A stretch of DNA of 64,000 bases from positions 1 to 64,000 of the forward strand of contig JACRPS010000004.1 in NCBI GenBank assembly GCA_016223085.1. The letters run 5' to 3'. Position 1 is the first letter of the stretch, and each line of letters starts with the position of its first letter. Under the pieces are notes generated by a model. It saw only the letters and a program-made list of their open reading frames with translations, was not told the DNA's origin and searched no databases. The stretch comes from Chloroflexota bacterium (GTDB lineage: Bacteria > Chloroflexota > Anaerolineae > Aggregatilineales > Phototrophicaceae). Below, one piece after another: positions 1 to 8,258 of the stretch. The translations under genes were made by a program, and so were the position numbers.

Positions 1-906
1 CGTGAGGTAGTTGTCATGCTGTTCCGGCTCGGTGCCGTTGCGCAGATAGTCCACCATCAGGTTCAGCGCCGTCCGCGCCTGCCCACCGGGGAACTGCTCG
101 ACGGTGCCGGTCAGTTCGCCGGCCTGAATCGACAGCAGCGCCTCCGGCAGCGCGTCGAAGCCCAGCACCACCACCTCACCGACCAGATCACGCGCCTTCA
201 ACGCCTCTACCGCGCCCAGCGCCATGTCGTCGTTGGCGGCGTTAATCACATCCGGCGGCGTGTCCTGCGCCGCCAGCCCGTTCTCGGTCACGTTCAGGCC
301 GTCCGAACGGCTGAAGTTGGCCGTCTGCTCGAAGATGATCTGGTATTTCTCCGCTTCCGGGTCGAGCAGGTTGTGCAGACCGGCGTTGCGATCAATCGCC
401 GGCGACGCCCCCGGCGTGCCCTGCAGGTTGAAGATGCGCGCGCCATCCGGGAACAGTTCCATAATCAGCGCGGCCTGCGCCTCGCCACCCTTCACGTTGT
501 CCGCGCCGACGTGCGCCAGCGTGTTCTGCGCCGTCTCACCCGCCACGTTGCGGTCAATCGTGATGACCGGGATACCCGCGTCTATCACTTCCTGCACCGC
601 TGGCGCCAGCGCATCCGCCGCCCGTGGCGACACGATCACGCCGTCCACCTGTTCGGCGATCATCTGCTCCAGGTCAGCGATCTGCTTCTCCGTCCGGTCC
701 TGACCGTCCAGCACGATCAGTTCGATGTTGCCCAGCTTCGCCGCTTCGTCTTCCACCTGCTTGATCATGTGGACGAAAAACGGGAAGTTCAGCCCCGGCA
801 CTGAGAACGCAATCCGTAGCTGCTCGGCATCCTGCCCCGCCGCCGGGACAACTGCCAGCAGTACTGCGACCAGTACCACCAGCGCGAGTGTTGCTTTCTT
901 CAACAT
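1..906 (-). CDS. Sugar ABC transporter substrate-binding protein, RbsB-like (3' end off the window)
   Basis: I translated this on the minus strand from ATG at 906; the frame stays open to base 1, giving 302 residues without a stop, so the C-terminus is missing. The N-terminus is a signal peptide (M-L-K-K then a hydrophobic run ending near V-P-A-A-G-Q-D). The mature part has periplasmic binding protein type 1 features: F-S-V-P-G-L-N-F-P-F-F near the start, D-G-Q-D, I-A-E-Q-V-D-G-V-I-V-S-P, P-V-I-T-I-D-R-N-V, and A-A-N-D-D-M-A-L-G-A. It should capture a monosaccharide outside the membrane for the RbsA/RbsC pair just upstream. An AGGAG-like site lies about 9 bases before the ATG. It is the last visible gene of a regulator-epimerase-mutarotase-ATPase-permease-SBP operon. 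The family is certain; the sugar is unknown. Confidence 0.93.
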   Translation of the reverse strand, partial: MLKKATLALVVLVAVLLAVVPAAGQDAEQLRIAFSVPGLNFPFFVHMIKQVEDEAAKLGNIELIVLDGQDRTEKQIADLEQMIAEQVDGVIVSPRAADALAPAVQEVIDAGIPVITIDRNVAGETAQNTLAHVGADNVKGGEAQAALIMELFPDGARIFNLQGTPGASPAIDRNAGLHNLLDPEAEKYQIIFEQTANFSRSDGLNVTENGLAAQDTPPDVINAANDDMALGAVEALKARDLVGEVVVLGFDALPEALLSIQAGELTGTVEQFPGGQARTALNLMVDYLRNGTEPEQHDNYLT

Positions 907-1002
907 TGGTATGAATCTCCTATTCTTAAAACAGTCGTCGGACTGAAGTCACAAGAGGCTTTCGCCGCGCCGCTTTGGTTTGTTCGATACACATCACCCC
1001 CT

Positions 1003-2043
1003 TTAATTGCGCCGCGCTTTGGTAAAGCGGTCGAAGAACACCGCGAACACAATCACCAGACCGATCAAAATCTGCTGCACGTAGGATGTAACGTTAAGCT
1101 GTGTCAGGCCGGCGGTCAGTACATTCACCAGCAGCGACCCTAACACCGTCCCGATCACGCCGCCCTCACCACCGACCAGACTCGTGCCGCCGATGACTAC
1201 CGAGGCAATTACCGTCAGTTCCAGCCCCACGCCGGCAATCGCTTCAGCGGAGTTGAGCCGGGACGCCAGCAGAAAGCCGCCAAAGCCGGTCAACAGGCCC
1301 ACGATCATGTACACACTCAGAATAATCAGGCCGGTATTCAGCCCGGACAGACGTGCCGCTTCGAGGTTGCCACCAACGGCATAGACATAACGCCCGTACT
1401 GGGTATAGCGCAGGACGATATGCGCCACGAGCGCCATCACCAGAAAGATGATGACCGGAATCGGCACCAGGTCGCCGATGCGCCCCTGCCCCAGCACCTT
1501 GAAGCTGTCGTCGAAGGCGCTGATCGGACCGCCGTTGCCAATCAGCAGCGTCAAGCCGCGAAACGCCGATAGACCGCCCAGGGTGGCGATAAACGGTGGA
1601 ATCTTTAGCTTGGTGATTACCAGCCCCTGGATGAAGCCGCCGATGAGGCCAACCGCGCAGGCAACCAGTATCGCGCCACCGACACCGATGCCAGACGTAT
1701 CACCAGCGCCGGTATCCAGCAGGCCCGTACCGCCTTTATAAAAGGCCGCCGCGACGATGCCCGCCAGCGCCAGCAGCGACCCCACCGACAGATCAATGCC
1801 GCCAGTCAGAATAACAAACGTCATGCCAATGGCGACGATGCCGGAAATGGACGCCTGCCGCGCGATGTTAAACAGGTTTAGCGGCGTCGGGAACGAATTG
1901 GGTTTTAAGATCGAAAAGAAGACCACCAGCGCAATCAAAAAGATCAGCGCGCCAAACCGACCCAGAAACGCGCGCAGGCTGAAGCCGCGTTTGCCGTCTC
2001 TTACCGTGATGTCCGCCGCAGCGGCTTCTGTAACTCGTGCCAT
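1003..2043 (-). CDS. Sugar ABC transporter permease, RbsC-like
   Basis: This 346-residue polytopic protein is of the ribose/galactose/xylose permease family (BPD_transp_2), the membrane pore that pairs with the RbsA-like ATPase encoded 10 bases upstream. The sequence shows a cytoplasmic N-terminus, about eight to ten hydrophobic segments, and the family signatures G-G-I-D-L-S-V-G-S-L-L-A-L near residue 86 and G-G-T-S-L-V-G-G-E-G-G-V-I-G-T in the last third. Length is normal for the family. The start at 2043 is supported by a GAGGG element about 6 bases upstream. A 96-base gap separates it from the binding-protein gene, long enough to allow independent ribosome loading of that more abundant component. 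Confidence 0.94.
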   Translation of the reverse strand: MARVTEAAAADITVRDGKRGFSLRAFLGRFGALIFLIALVVFFSILKPNSFPTPLNLFNIARQASISGIVAIGMTFVILTGGIDLSVGSLLALAGIVAAAFYKGGTGLLDTGAGDTSGIGVGGAILVACAVGLIGGFIQGLVITKLKIPPFIATLGGLSAFRGLTLLIGNGGPISAFDDSFKVLGQGRIGDLVPIPVIIFLVMALVAHIVLRYTQYGRYVYAVGGNLEAARLSGLNTGLIILSVYMIVGLLTGFGGFLLASRLNSAEAIAGVGLELTVIASVVIGGTSLVGGEGGVIGTVLGSLLVNVLTAGLTQLNVTSYVQQILIGLVIVFAVFFDRFTKARRN

Positions 2044-2053
2044 AACGTTCCCT

Positions 2054-3619
2054 CTACCGTAACTCGTGAATGGAATGGGCTGCGGCGTGGTCGTGCTCGC
2101 CCGTCATCATCGCGCCGATGCGTTCGGCGCTGCCGGGCGACCGCGCTTCCGCACCGGAAAGCTGACCGACGATTTCCCCTTCGTGCATGACCAGCACCCG
2201 GTCGCTCATCGCCAGCACTTCCGGCAGTTCGGACGAGATCATCAGGATGGCAACACCTTCCTGCGCCAACTGGCGAATCAGGGCGTGGACCTCGGCTTTC
2301 GCGCCCACATCAATGCCGCGCGTTGGCTCATCCATGATGAGGATTTGCGGCTTCAGCGCCAGCCAGCGCGAAATGACCACTTTCTGCTGGTTGCCGCCGC
2401 TAAGATCAAGCGCGCGCTGGTCAAAGCGCGCCAGCCGGATGTTGAGCTTATTGACATACGCTCCGACCATCCGCCGTTCCAGCCGGCCATTAATGAAACC
2501 GAAGCGCGCTACGTCGCCGAGCGACCCGATACTGGCATTGGCTTCGACCGACATCGCCAGGAACAACGCTTGCAGCTTGCGGTCTTCCGGAACCATACCC
2601 ATGCCGGCGCGGATTGCGTCACGCGGGGATTTCATCGCTACCGGCTGCCCGTTGATGATGATTTCGCCGCTGTCCCGCCGGTCAACGCCGAAGATGCAGC
2701 GCGCCAGATCAGTGCGGCCAGACCCGACCAGCCCCGCCAGCCCAACAATTTCGCCCTTCCGAATGCTGAAGCTGGCTCCCTTAACAACGCGCTTGTCGGG
2801 ATCGTCCGCCGTGCCGGTTTTGCTCAGGTTGTGGACTTCGAGCACTACCTCGCCGGGGTGGCTTTCGCCATGCCCAAAGAATTCCGATACCGCGCGGCCT
2901 ACCATCATACGAATGATTTCGTCCCGGTTGGTCTGCGCCGCATTGACCGTGCCGACATATTCGCCATCGCGCAGCACGGTGATGCGGTCGCAGATTTCAA
3001 ACACCTCGTCCATCCGGTGCGAAATGAAGATGATGCCCAAGCCCTGCGTCCGCAGATCGCGCATGATCGAAAACAGGTGCATGACCTCGTTTTCGGTCAG
3101 CGCCGACGTGGGTTCATCCATGATGATGACCCGCGACTCCACCGACAGCGCCCGCGCGATTTCGACCATCTGCTGCTCGGCCACGCTCAGGTTGCGCACG
3201 AGCGCCGTTGGTGACAGGTTCATCCCTAAACGCCGCATCAGTTCGCGCGTCTGGCGGTGCAGCGCCCGCCACTGGACAAAAGTCGCGGTGTTGGGTTCGC
3301 GCCCGATAAAGACGTTCTCCGCGACGGTCAGGTTGGGCATCAGATTGAGTTCCTGGTGAATGATGGTGATGCCCAGGGTTTGCGCGTGGTGCGGATTGTT
3401 CACTTCGATGTCCTGACCGTCCAGCACAATCCGTCCGGTTTCGCGTTTGTACACGCCGGACAGGATTTTCATCAGCGTGGATTTACCCGCGCCGTTCTCG
3501 CCCAGCAAGCCGTGAATTTCGCCCGGCAGCACTTCCAGGTGGACGTTATTCAGCGCCTGCACACCTGGAAACCGCTTGCTGATGCCTTCCATCCTTAAAA
3601 TCGGCTGCTGTCCGTTCAT
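2054..3619 (-). CDS. Sugar ABC transporter ATP-binding protein with two nucleotide-binding domains, RbsA-like
   Basis: This 521-residue protein has two tandem ABC ATPase domains, the RbsA/MglA/XylG layout. Domain 1 has Walker A G-E-N-G-A-G-K-S-T, a signature L-S-V-A-E-Q-Q-M-V-E-I-A-R-A-L and Walker B V-I-I-M-D-E-P-T-S-A-L. Domain 2 has the altered Walker A typical of this family (G-L-V-G-S-G-R-T), which lacks the invariant lysine, while its signature L-S-G-G-N-Q-Q-K-V and Walker B I-L-I-M-D-E-P-T-R-G-I-D remain intact. One competent and one degenerate site is normal for RbsA. It energises sugar import through the downstream permease. An AGGAG site lies about 11 bases before the ATG. Confidence 0.95.
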   Translation of the reverse strand: MNGQQPILRMEGISKRFPGVQALNNVHLEVLPGEIHGLLGENGAGKSTLMKILSGVYKRETGRIVLDGQDIEVNNPHHAQTLGITIIHQELNLMPNLTVAENVFIGREPNTATFVQWRALHRQTRELMRRLGMNLSPTALVRNLSVAEQQMVEIARALSVESRVIIMDEPTSALTENEVMHLFSIMRDLRTQGLGIIFISHRMDEVFEICDRITVLRDGEYVGTVNAAQTNRDEIIRMMVGRAVSEFFGHGESHPGEVVLEVHNLSKTGTADDPDKRVVKGASFSIRKGEIVGLAGLVGSGRTDLARCIFGVDRRDSGEIIINGQPVAMKSPRDAIRAGMGMVPEDRKLQALFLAMSVEANASIGSLGDVARFGFINGRLERRMVGAYVNKLNIRLARFDQRALDLSGGNQQKVVISRWLALKPQILIMDEPTRGIDVGAKAEVHALIRQLAQEGVAILMISSELPEVLAMSDRVLVMHEGEIVGQLSGAEARSPGSAERIGAMMTGEHDHAAAHSIHELR

Positions 3620-3646
3620 CGGCGCGTCGCTCCTACTTTATCGAAT

Positions 3647-4066
3647 CTATTTCGGTGGAACCACGCCAATCGTCAGCAGAATATTGGCGTACAAACGTTG
3701 ATCGCCGGACGCAATCACCAGTGACACGTCCCGTTCGCGGCTGGCGTCATAAAACGCAAACCGTTCCAGTTTTTGCAGTTCCAGTTCCGGCAAAATGCGG
3801 CGGAACTCGTTGAAAATCGGCGGTTCGCTGCCATCGGCGGGCTGCATCACATATGCCGCCTCAACCGGCATAGCCGATACCAGTGTTTCCAGCACGTCGG
3901 TGACGCTGACGAGACCGGGGCGAAGATTCAGAAAAACGTGTTCCGCCGCCGGGTTCGAGCCGGTATTAAACGGATAGTTCCCGTCAGCAATCAGGACTTT
4001 GCTTCCGTGCCCGGACTGGCCCAGCGCCTTGAGAATTTGGGGATGAAGCAGTTGACTTTTGAGCAT
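3647..4066 (-). CDS. RbsD/FucU family sugar mutarotase
   Basis: This 139-residue cytoplasmic protein is of the RbsD/FucU family (D-ribose pyranase / L-fucose mutarotase), which interconverts sugar ring anomers so that the form needed by the next enzyme is available after uptake. The N-terminal G-H-G-S-K-V-L-I-A-D-G-N-Y-P motif carries the family His and Asp, and the C-terminal half ends in the S-G-D-Q-R-L-Y-A-N-I-L-L-T-I-G segment. The spacing and the A-D-G-N-Y-P form look nearer to FucU than to RbsD, but this is a judgement by eye. An AAAGGA site precedes the start. It lies between the epimerase gene and the ATPase gene, spaced 35 and 27 bases from them, consistent with a single operon. Confidence 0.88.
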   Translation of the reverse strand: MLKSQLLHPQILKALGQSGHGSKVLIADGNYPFNTGSNPAAEHVFLNLRPGLVSVTDVLETLVSAMPVEAAYVMQPADGSEPPIFNEFRRILPELELQKLERFAFYDASRERDVSLVIASGDQRLYANILLTIGVVPPK

Positions 4067-4101
4067 GACGAATGTTCCTTTGTTAACACGAACGGTGCGA
4101 C

Positions 4102-4962
4102 TTACACCGCCGCTTTGTACCCGGCTTCCAGAAAACGCGCCTCAATCCAGCGCCGCGCCGCCGCGCAGACCTCAACCGCGTCAGGCCGGTCGTCGTTCCA
4201 CATCTCAATCATCACGGGGCCGGCAAAACCGCCCGCCTTCAGCCGGCGGAAGGCTTCGCCAAACGGCACGCTGCCTTCGCCAAACGGCACGCGCCGGGGC
4301 ACACCGAGGCGCGCGTCCTTCACATGTATGCCCACCAGATGCCCCCGCGCAGCGGCGATTTCCGGCAGCGGGTCCAGTCCTTTGACGATGAGATTCCCAA
4401 CATCCATGTACAGTTGGAGGTAGGGAGAGTTGACCTGTTCAATGATGTGAACCGCCGTTGTCGGCGAGTCCACATAACCGACTTCCTGGTTTTCCAGCCC
4501 CATCATCACAGCGCGTTCACTGGCCCACACGACTGCCTGCCGCAGCGCGTCCAGGTAGCGTTCGCGGCTGGCATCACCTGGCGTTTCGTCCGGCAGCGTG
4601 TCGTATCCGGCGAGCTGCACAATGCGAATCCCCACATCCGCTGCCAGATCAAGCGCCTGCCGCAGAAGCGCGAGGCCCTGCTCACGAACAGCCGCATCGC
4701 CGCAGCCAAGCGGCCAGTTGCGGTGCGCGCTCAGGCACATGGTTTTGACCGCTACGCCGGTTTCTTCAATCGCGCGACGCAGGTCGTTCCGCTGCGCCTT
4801 CGACCACGCCAGCCGTTCCAGCCGCTCCGGTGTGGGGTCAAGCGACATCTCAACAAAATCAAAGCCGGCCTGGGCAGCCAGAGTCAGACGTTCACGCCAG
4901 CTTACGCCGGAAGGCAGCGCCTTTTCATAGATACCGATGGATAGGCCGGAAAGACTGCTCAT
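4102..4962 (-). CDS. ulaE: L-ribulose-5-phosphate 3-epimerase, UlaE/SgbU family
   Basis: This 286-residue TIM-barrel sugar-phosphate epimerase matches the E. coli UlaE pattern almost throughout: G-I-Y-E-K-A-L-P, G-F-D-F-V-E-M-S, M-C-L-S-A-H-R-N-W-P-L-G, G-I-R-I-V-Q-L-A-G-Y-D, and V-P-F-G-E-G. The metal-site residues of the family are all identifiable: Glu in G-L-E-N-Q, Asp in L-Y-M-D-V-G-N-L, His in G-I-H-V-K-D and Glu in M-I-E-M-W-N-D. The family interconverts L-xylulose 5-phosphate and L-ribulose 5-phosphate. Its place between a LacI regulator and a mutarotase/ribose-type transporter argues that the operon imports an L-pentose or a related sugar. No kinase is encoded here, so phosphorylation must be supplied elsewhere. 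Confidence 0.92.
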   Translation of the reverse strand: MSSLSGLSIGIYEKALPSGVSWRERLTLAAQAGFDFVEMSLDPTPERLERLAWSKAQRNDLRRAIEETGVAVKTMCLSAHRNWPLGCGDAAVREQGLALLRQALDLAADVGIRIVQLAGYDTLPDETPGDASRERYLDALRQAVVWASERAVMMGLENQEVGYVDSPTTAVHIIEQVNSPYLQLYMDVGNLIVKGLDPLPEIAAARGHLVGIHVKDARLGVPRRVPFGEGSVPFGEAFRRLKAGGFAGPVMIEMWNDDRPDAVEVCAAARRWIEARFLEAGYKAAV

Positions 4963-5009
4963 TTTTGTTTCAGGGTTTCCAAAAACCGTCTATTTCGTCG
5001 TACACCTGT

Positions 5010-6032
5010 TTAAGCTGATTTTCGTTCTTCGTGTTGTCGGCAACTTTCCCGTTCAACCAGCCGAACGGGCAGCAGCACTCGACGGGGCGGTAAATTCTCC
5101 TCACGCCGCTTAATGCGCTCCAGCAGCAGGGAAATGCTGATCTGTCCCATGTCCACTTTCGGTTGGGCAATCGTCGTCAGCGAAGGCCAGATGGCACTGG
5201 ACAGGGGAATGTCATCATAGCCGATGATCGAAACATCATGTGGCACGCGCAGCCCGGCGCGGTGCAAAACGCTCAACGCACCGACGGCCATCCGGTCATT
5301 GGCCGCAAAAATCGCGGTCAGGCCCAGATCGCGCCGCAGCAGTTCGCGCATCCCGTCCGCCCCGCCGGAATAATAAAAATCGCCCTGGACACAGGCTTCA
5401 TCTGGCAGTGCGACTCCGGCTTCATCCAGCGCCCGCCGGAAACCGGTCAGCCGCTGGGCGCTCAGGTTTAACTGGTTCGGCCCGGCAATGTAACCAATGT
5501 GGGTGTGTCCCAGTCGGGTCAGGTACTGCCCGGCCAAATAACCGCCCTGCTCATTGTCAATCAGGACCTGATCTACCGGCAGGCCGCCGAGTTCGCGGTC
5601 AACTACCACGCAGGGAACGTCCGCATCAAGAATCAGACGCAGCGGCGCGAAATTGTTACCGGACGAAATGAGGATAATGCCATCAATCTGTTTGGAGAGG
5701 AGGGTATCCACGTAGGCGGCTTCCTTGGCTTCCGAGCCATCGGAATTACACAGGATAACGCTGTAGCCTTCCGTGAAGCCGACATCTTCAATGGCGCGGG
5801 CGATTTCGCCAAAAAACGGGTTGGAATTGTCGGGAAGTAACATGCCAATGATGCTGGTTTCGTTGCGGCGCAGGCCGCGCGCCAGCGAGTTGGGGCGGTA
5901 ACCCAGCAGTTCAATTGCATTCCGCACCCGGTCAACGGTCTGCGGGTCTACAAACCGCGTCCCGTTGATAACGTGCGATACCGTCGCAACTGATACCCTG
6001 GCCTGGGCTGCCACATCCCGCATGGTCGGCAT
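5010..6032 (-). CDS. LacI-family transcriptional regulator
   Basis: This 340-residue regulator begins with a LacI helix-turn-helix and hinge (M-R-D-V-A-A-Q-A-R-V-S-V-A-T-V-S-H-V-I-N-G-T, then L-G-Y-R-P-N-S-L-A-R-G-L-R). A periplasmic-binding-like effector domain follows, with I-I-G-M-L-L-P-D-N-S-N-P-F-F and A-I-F-A-A-N-D-R-M-A-V-G-A. It is the first gene of the epimerase-mutarotase-transporter operon. Two GTAAACGTTTAC-type palindromes lie directly between a good minus-strand promoter and its start codon, so autoregulation and sugar-dependent derepression of the whole operon are expected. The effector is inferred to be the transported sugar or its phosphate. Confidence 0.95.
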   Translation of the reverse strand: MPTMRDVAAQARVSVATVSHVINGTRFVDPQTVDRVRNAIELLGYRPNSLARGLRRNETSIIGMLLPDNSNPFFGEIARAIEDVGFTEGYSVILCNSDGSEAKEAAYVDTLLSKQIDGIILISSGNNFAPLRLILDADVPCVVVDRELGGLPVDQVLIDNEQGGYLAGQYLTRLGHTHIGYIAGPNQLNLSAQRLTGFRRALDEAGVALPDEACVQGDFYYSGGADGMRELLRRDLGLTAIFAANDRMAVGALSVLHRAGLRVPHDVSIIGYDDIPLSSAIWPSLTTIAQPKVDMGQISISLLLERIKRREENLPPRRVLLPVRLVERESCRQHEERKSA

Positions 6033-6052
6033 GACGTATCTGAACCCCCTGC

Positions 6053-6077
6053 GAAAACGTTTACGGTAAACGTTTAC
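6053..6077. promoter_or_regulatory. Tandem LacI-type operators
   Basis: A perfect 12-bp palindrome GTAAACGTTTAC occupies 6066-6077. A one-mismatch copy, GAAAACGTTTAC, occupies 6053-6064, with centres 13 bp apart. Both carry the central CG typical of LacI-family sites. They lie just downstream of the predicted -10 box, across the expected transcription start and 21 bases before the lacI-like start codon, a classic position for steric repression. Confidence 0.85.
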
Positions 6078-6082
6078 CTACT

Positions 6083-6110
6083 ACTATACCCCCTCTCAGC
6101 CGGTTGTCAA
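6083..6110 (-). promoter_or_regulatory. Sigma-70-like promoter of the LacI/sugar operon
   Basis: Read on the minus strand, TTGACA (6105-6110) is followed by a 16-base spacer and TATAGT (6083-6088). Transcription would start near 6076, inside the tandem operators. This is a near-consensus promoter by sequence alone; the start site is not mapped. Confidence 0.7.
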
Positions 6111-6139
6111 GCGATCCGAGTTGTCGAAAAGACACAAAT

Positions 6140-7726
6140 CTATAGCTCGACGATCACCCCTTCGTTGGCGCGCAGCCGCAATTCCTGGACTGTCTCATTC
6201 TCGCGGTCGAGGTGGGTGGAAAGCTGAATCGTGCCCGCTTCGGGCAGCCTGAACGTACGATCTTCCGCCGTGAAGTTCAGCGCCACCAGCACCCGACGAT
6301 CGGCCAGCGCGCGCAGATACACAAAGCAATCGGTTGGGATGCCCACGCCGGTGATGGACTGATACCGCCCCACCCGCATTACGGGGTTTTCCCGCCGGTA
6401 GGCGATCAGCCGTCGGTACAGCGCCAGCATGGATTGTGAGTCGTTCTGCTGGCGGGCAACGTTGACGGTCCCGTAATTGGCTGCGACCGGCAGCCAGGTT
6501 GGCGCGCCGGCGTTAAAGCCGGCATTCACGCTGCTGTCCCACTGCATCGGCGTGCGTTCCGGGTCGCGGGTCATGCCCGGCACGTTGATGCCATACGGGT
6601 CCTGCACCTGTTCCGGCGAAATCGGCACGTTCTCCATGCCGATTTCCTCGCCGTAGTAGATAAACGGCGTGCCGCGCAGCGTTAGCAGCAGTATGGCCGC
6701 CACCCGCGCCTCGTCGCGCCCGATGCGGCTGGCGACGCGGTGCTGGTCGTGGTTGCCCAGCACATAGTTCGGCCAGCCGTGTTCCGGGATGGCGCGATCA
6801 TATTCGTCTACCATCGTCCGCACGTCTGTCGCGCTCCAGGGCGTGAGAATCATGCGGAAGTTGAATGGCAGATGAATCAGGTCGCCGCCCTCTCCCACCG
6901 CCTGCCCATACAATCCGGCGATGTATTCATACGTGCCCAGGTAATTAATCTCACCGACCATCACCCGGTCAGGGTATTCGTTAAACACCTTGCGGAACTG
7001 CCGGATCACGTCCTGCACTTCGGGCTGAAAGGCGCTGTACACGCGGCTGTAGGGGTCGGGTTCGTCACGGAATTCTGCATCCTTAATCATCCAGTCAATC
7101 ACGTCCACGCGGAAGCCATCCAGGCCGCGTTCCAGCCAGAAGCGGATAACATCCTGCATGGCAGCGATCACGTCCGGGTTGCGGTAGTTCAAATCCGGCT
7201 GTTCCTTGAGGAAGCTGTGCAGGTAATACTGCCCGGTGGTTTCGTCCCACTCCCAGGCCGAACCGCCAAAGGCGCTCACCCAATTGTTCGGCGGGCTGCC
7301 ATCCGCCCTGGCGTCGCGCCAGATGTACCAGTTCCGCTTAGGGTTCGCGCGCGACGAACGCGACTCCTTAAACCAGGGGTGTTCGCTGGAGGTGTGATTC
7401 GGTACGAGATCGAGCAGGAGTTTGATGCCGCGCGCGTGGGCTTCGGCCAGCAGCGTATCAAAATCGGCCAGCGTGCCGAACATCGGATGCACGTCGCGGT
7501 AGTCGGCCACGTCATAACCGAAATCGGCCATCGGCGAGGGAAAGGTGGGCGACAGCCAGATCGCGTCAATGCCCAGCCACTTCAGATAATCGAGCCGGGA
7601 GGTAATGCCCGGCAAATCACCGATGCCGTCATTGTTGCTGTCCTGAAAGCTACGCGGGTAAATCTGATAAATAATGCCGTGTTTCCACCAGGGCGCCGTG
7701 ATATTACTTTTTATTGCGTCGGTCAT
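6140..7726 (-). CDS. GH13 alpha-glucosidase (oligo-1,6-glucosidase / trehalose-synthase-like clade)
   Basis: This 528-residue intracellular glycoside hydrolase of family 13 has no signal peptide. The N-terminus W-W-K-H-G-I-I-Y-Q-I-Y-P-R-S-F-Q-D-S-N-N-D-G-I-G-D-L-P is diagnostic of the alpha-glucosidase subfamilies. Catalytic regions are present: D-L-V-P-N-H-T, G-F-R-V-D-V-I-D-W (nucleophile Asp, about residue 205), M-V-G-E-I-N-Y (acid/base Glu, about 260) and V-L-G-N-H-D (about 330). It would release glucose from short alpha-glucans taken up by a transporter. A GAGG site lies close before the ATG. It sits upstream of the LacI gene in the same orientation, and a LacI-like half-palindrome core lies just before it at 7747-7754. 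Exact linkage specificity is not decided by the sequence alone. Confidence 0.92.
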   Translation of the reverse strand: MTDAIKSNITAPWWKHGIIYQIYPRSFQDSNNDGIGDLPGITSRLDYLKWLGIDAIWLSPTFPSPMADFGYDVADYRDVHPMFGTLADFDTLLAEAHARGIKLLLDLVPNHTSSEHPWFKESRSSRANPKRNWYIWRDARADGSPPNNWVSAFGGSAWEWDETTGQYYLHSFLKEQPDLNYRNPDVIAAMQDVIRFWLERGLDGFRVDVIDWMIKDAEFRDEPDPYSRVYSAFQPEVQDVIRQFRKVFNEYPDRVMVGEINYLGTYEYIAGLYGQAVGEGGDLIHLPFNFRMILTPWSATDVRTMVDEYDRAIPEHGWPNYVLGNHDQHRVASRIGRDEARVAAILLLTLRGTPFIYYGEEIGMENVPISPEQVQDPYGINVPGMTRDPERTPMQWDSSVNAGFNAGAPTWLPVAANYGTVNVARQQNDSQSMLALYRRLIAYRRENPVMRVGRYQSITGVGIPTDCFVYLRALADRRVLVALNFTAEDRTFRLPEAGTIQLSTHLDRENETVQELRLRANEGVIVEL

Positions 7727-7746
7727 AGTTGCCTCATCGTGGATAA

Positions 7747-7754
7747 AAACGTTT
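7747..7754. promoter_or_regulatory. Possible LacI-type operator core upstream of the alpha-glucosidase
   Basis: AAACGTTT at 7747-7754 is identical to the centre of the operators at 6053-6077, although its outer bases differ. It lies 21 bases before the alpha-glucosidase start. It also overlaps the T-rich 3' side of an inverted repeat, TCTAGCC (7754-7760) / GGCTAGA (7781-7787), that could end thioesterase transcription. A weak, suggestive site. Confidence 0.35.
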
Positions 7755-7782
7755 CTAGCCTAACGCGGACGCAATAGATTGG

Positions 7783-8178
7783 CTAGACCTTATTTTTGCG
7801 CTCTACACGCTCCATGAACCGCGCCACGTCAATCACGAAGCGGGTATGTGTCCCCTCCCCGATTAACTCCTGTTCGTCCCACGCCTGTACGGTGAATGTC
7901 ACCTGCCGACCGTCTACGCCGGTCACTTCCGCCCGCGCCCGTACCATCTGACTGAGAGGCGTCGCCGCCAGGTGTTTCACATTCAGCGCCGTGCCAACGC
8001 TGGCCTGCCCTTCTGGCAGCAGATGGTCAATGGCCGTGACTGCCGCCGCTTCCATCAGCGCGATCATCGCCGGCGTGGCGTACACCAGCAGTCCACCACT
8101 GCCGAGGTATTGTGCCGTCAGCGCCTCCGTTACTGTCGTCGTCTTTTCACCTGTCAATCCCGGTCGAATAGTTTCCAT
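7783..8178 (-). CDS. FlK-like thioesterase (hotdog fold)
   Basis: This 131-residue single-domain protein resembles the fluoroacetyl-CoA thioesterase FlK family. Family landmarks are T-P-A-M-I-A-L-M-E-A-A-A (Thr and Glu of the catalytic set), G-T-A-L-N-V-K-H-L-A-A-T-P (His) and the closing strand G-E-G-T-H-T-R-F-V-I. Members of this family hydrolyse small acyl-CoAs; the fluoroacetate activity of FlK itself should not be assumed. The start has a good AAAGGA site 6 bases upstream. It is transcribed toward the alpha-glucosidase with a 56-base gap, and its upstream side faces the divergent lysine-operon leader. Confidence 0.8.
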   Translation of the reverse strand: METIRPGLTGEKTTTVTEALTAQYLGSGGLLVYATPAMIALMEAAAVTAIDHLLPEGQASVGTALNVKHLAATPLSQMVRARAEVTGVDGRQVTFTVQAWDEQELIGEGTHTRFVIDVARFMERVERKNKV

Positions 8179-8193
8179 CTTCTATCCTTTTTT

Positions 8194-8220
8194 CTTGGCG
8201 TCCTTGGCGTCTTGGCGGTT
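8194..8220. repeat. Triple TTGGCG motif, likely a dispersed intergenic repeat relic
   Basis: Three copies of TTGGCG occur within 27 bases (ttggcg-tcc-ttggcg-tc-ttggcg-gtt) between the thioesterase and the lysine leader. Sequences of this form are, from memory, common intergenic filler in some Chloroflexi and cyanobacteria. No gene is visible here. Confidence 0.4.
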
Positions 8221-8258
8221 AGTCGTATTGTCTGACAAATCTCATACATTTTAGCCAA

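Noticed and set aside
2066-3214. Long plus-strand open frame opposite the RbsA-like gene
   Set aside because: It is antisense shadow of a clear ATPase gene with all motifs on the minus strand; its product has no recognisable domain.
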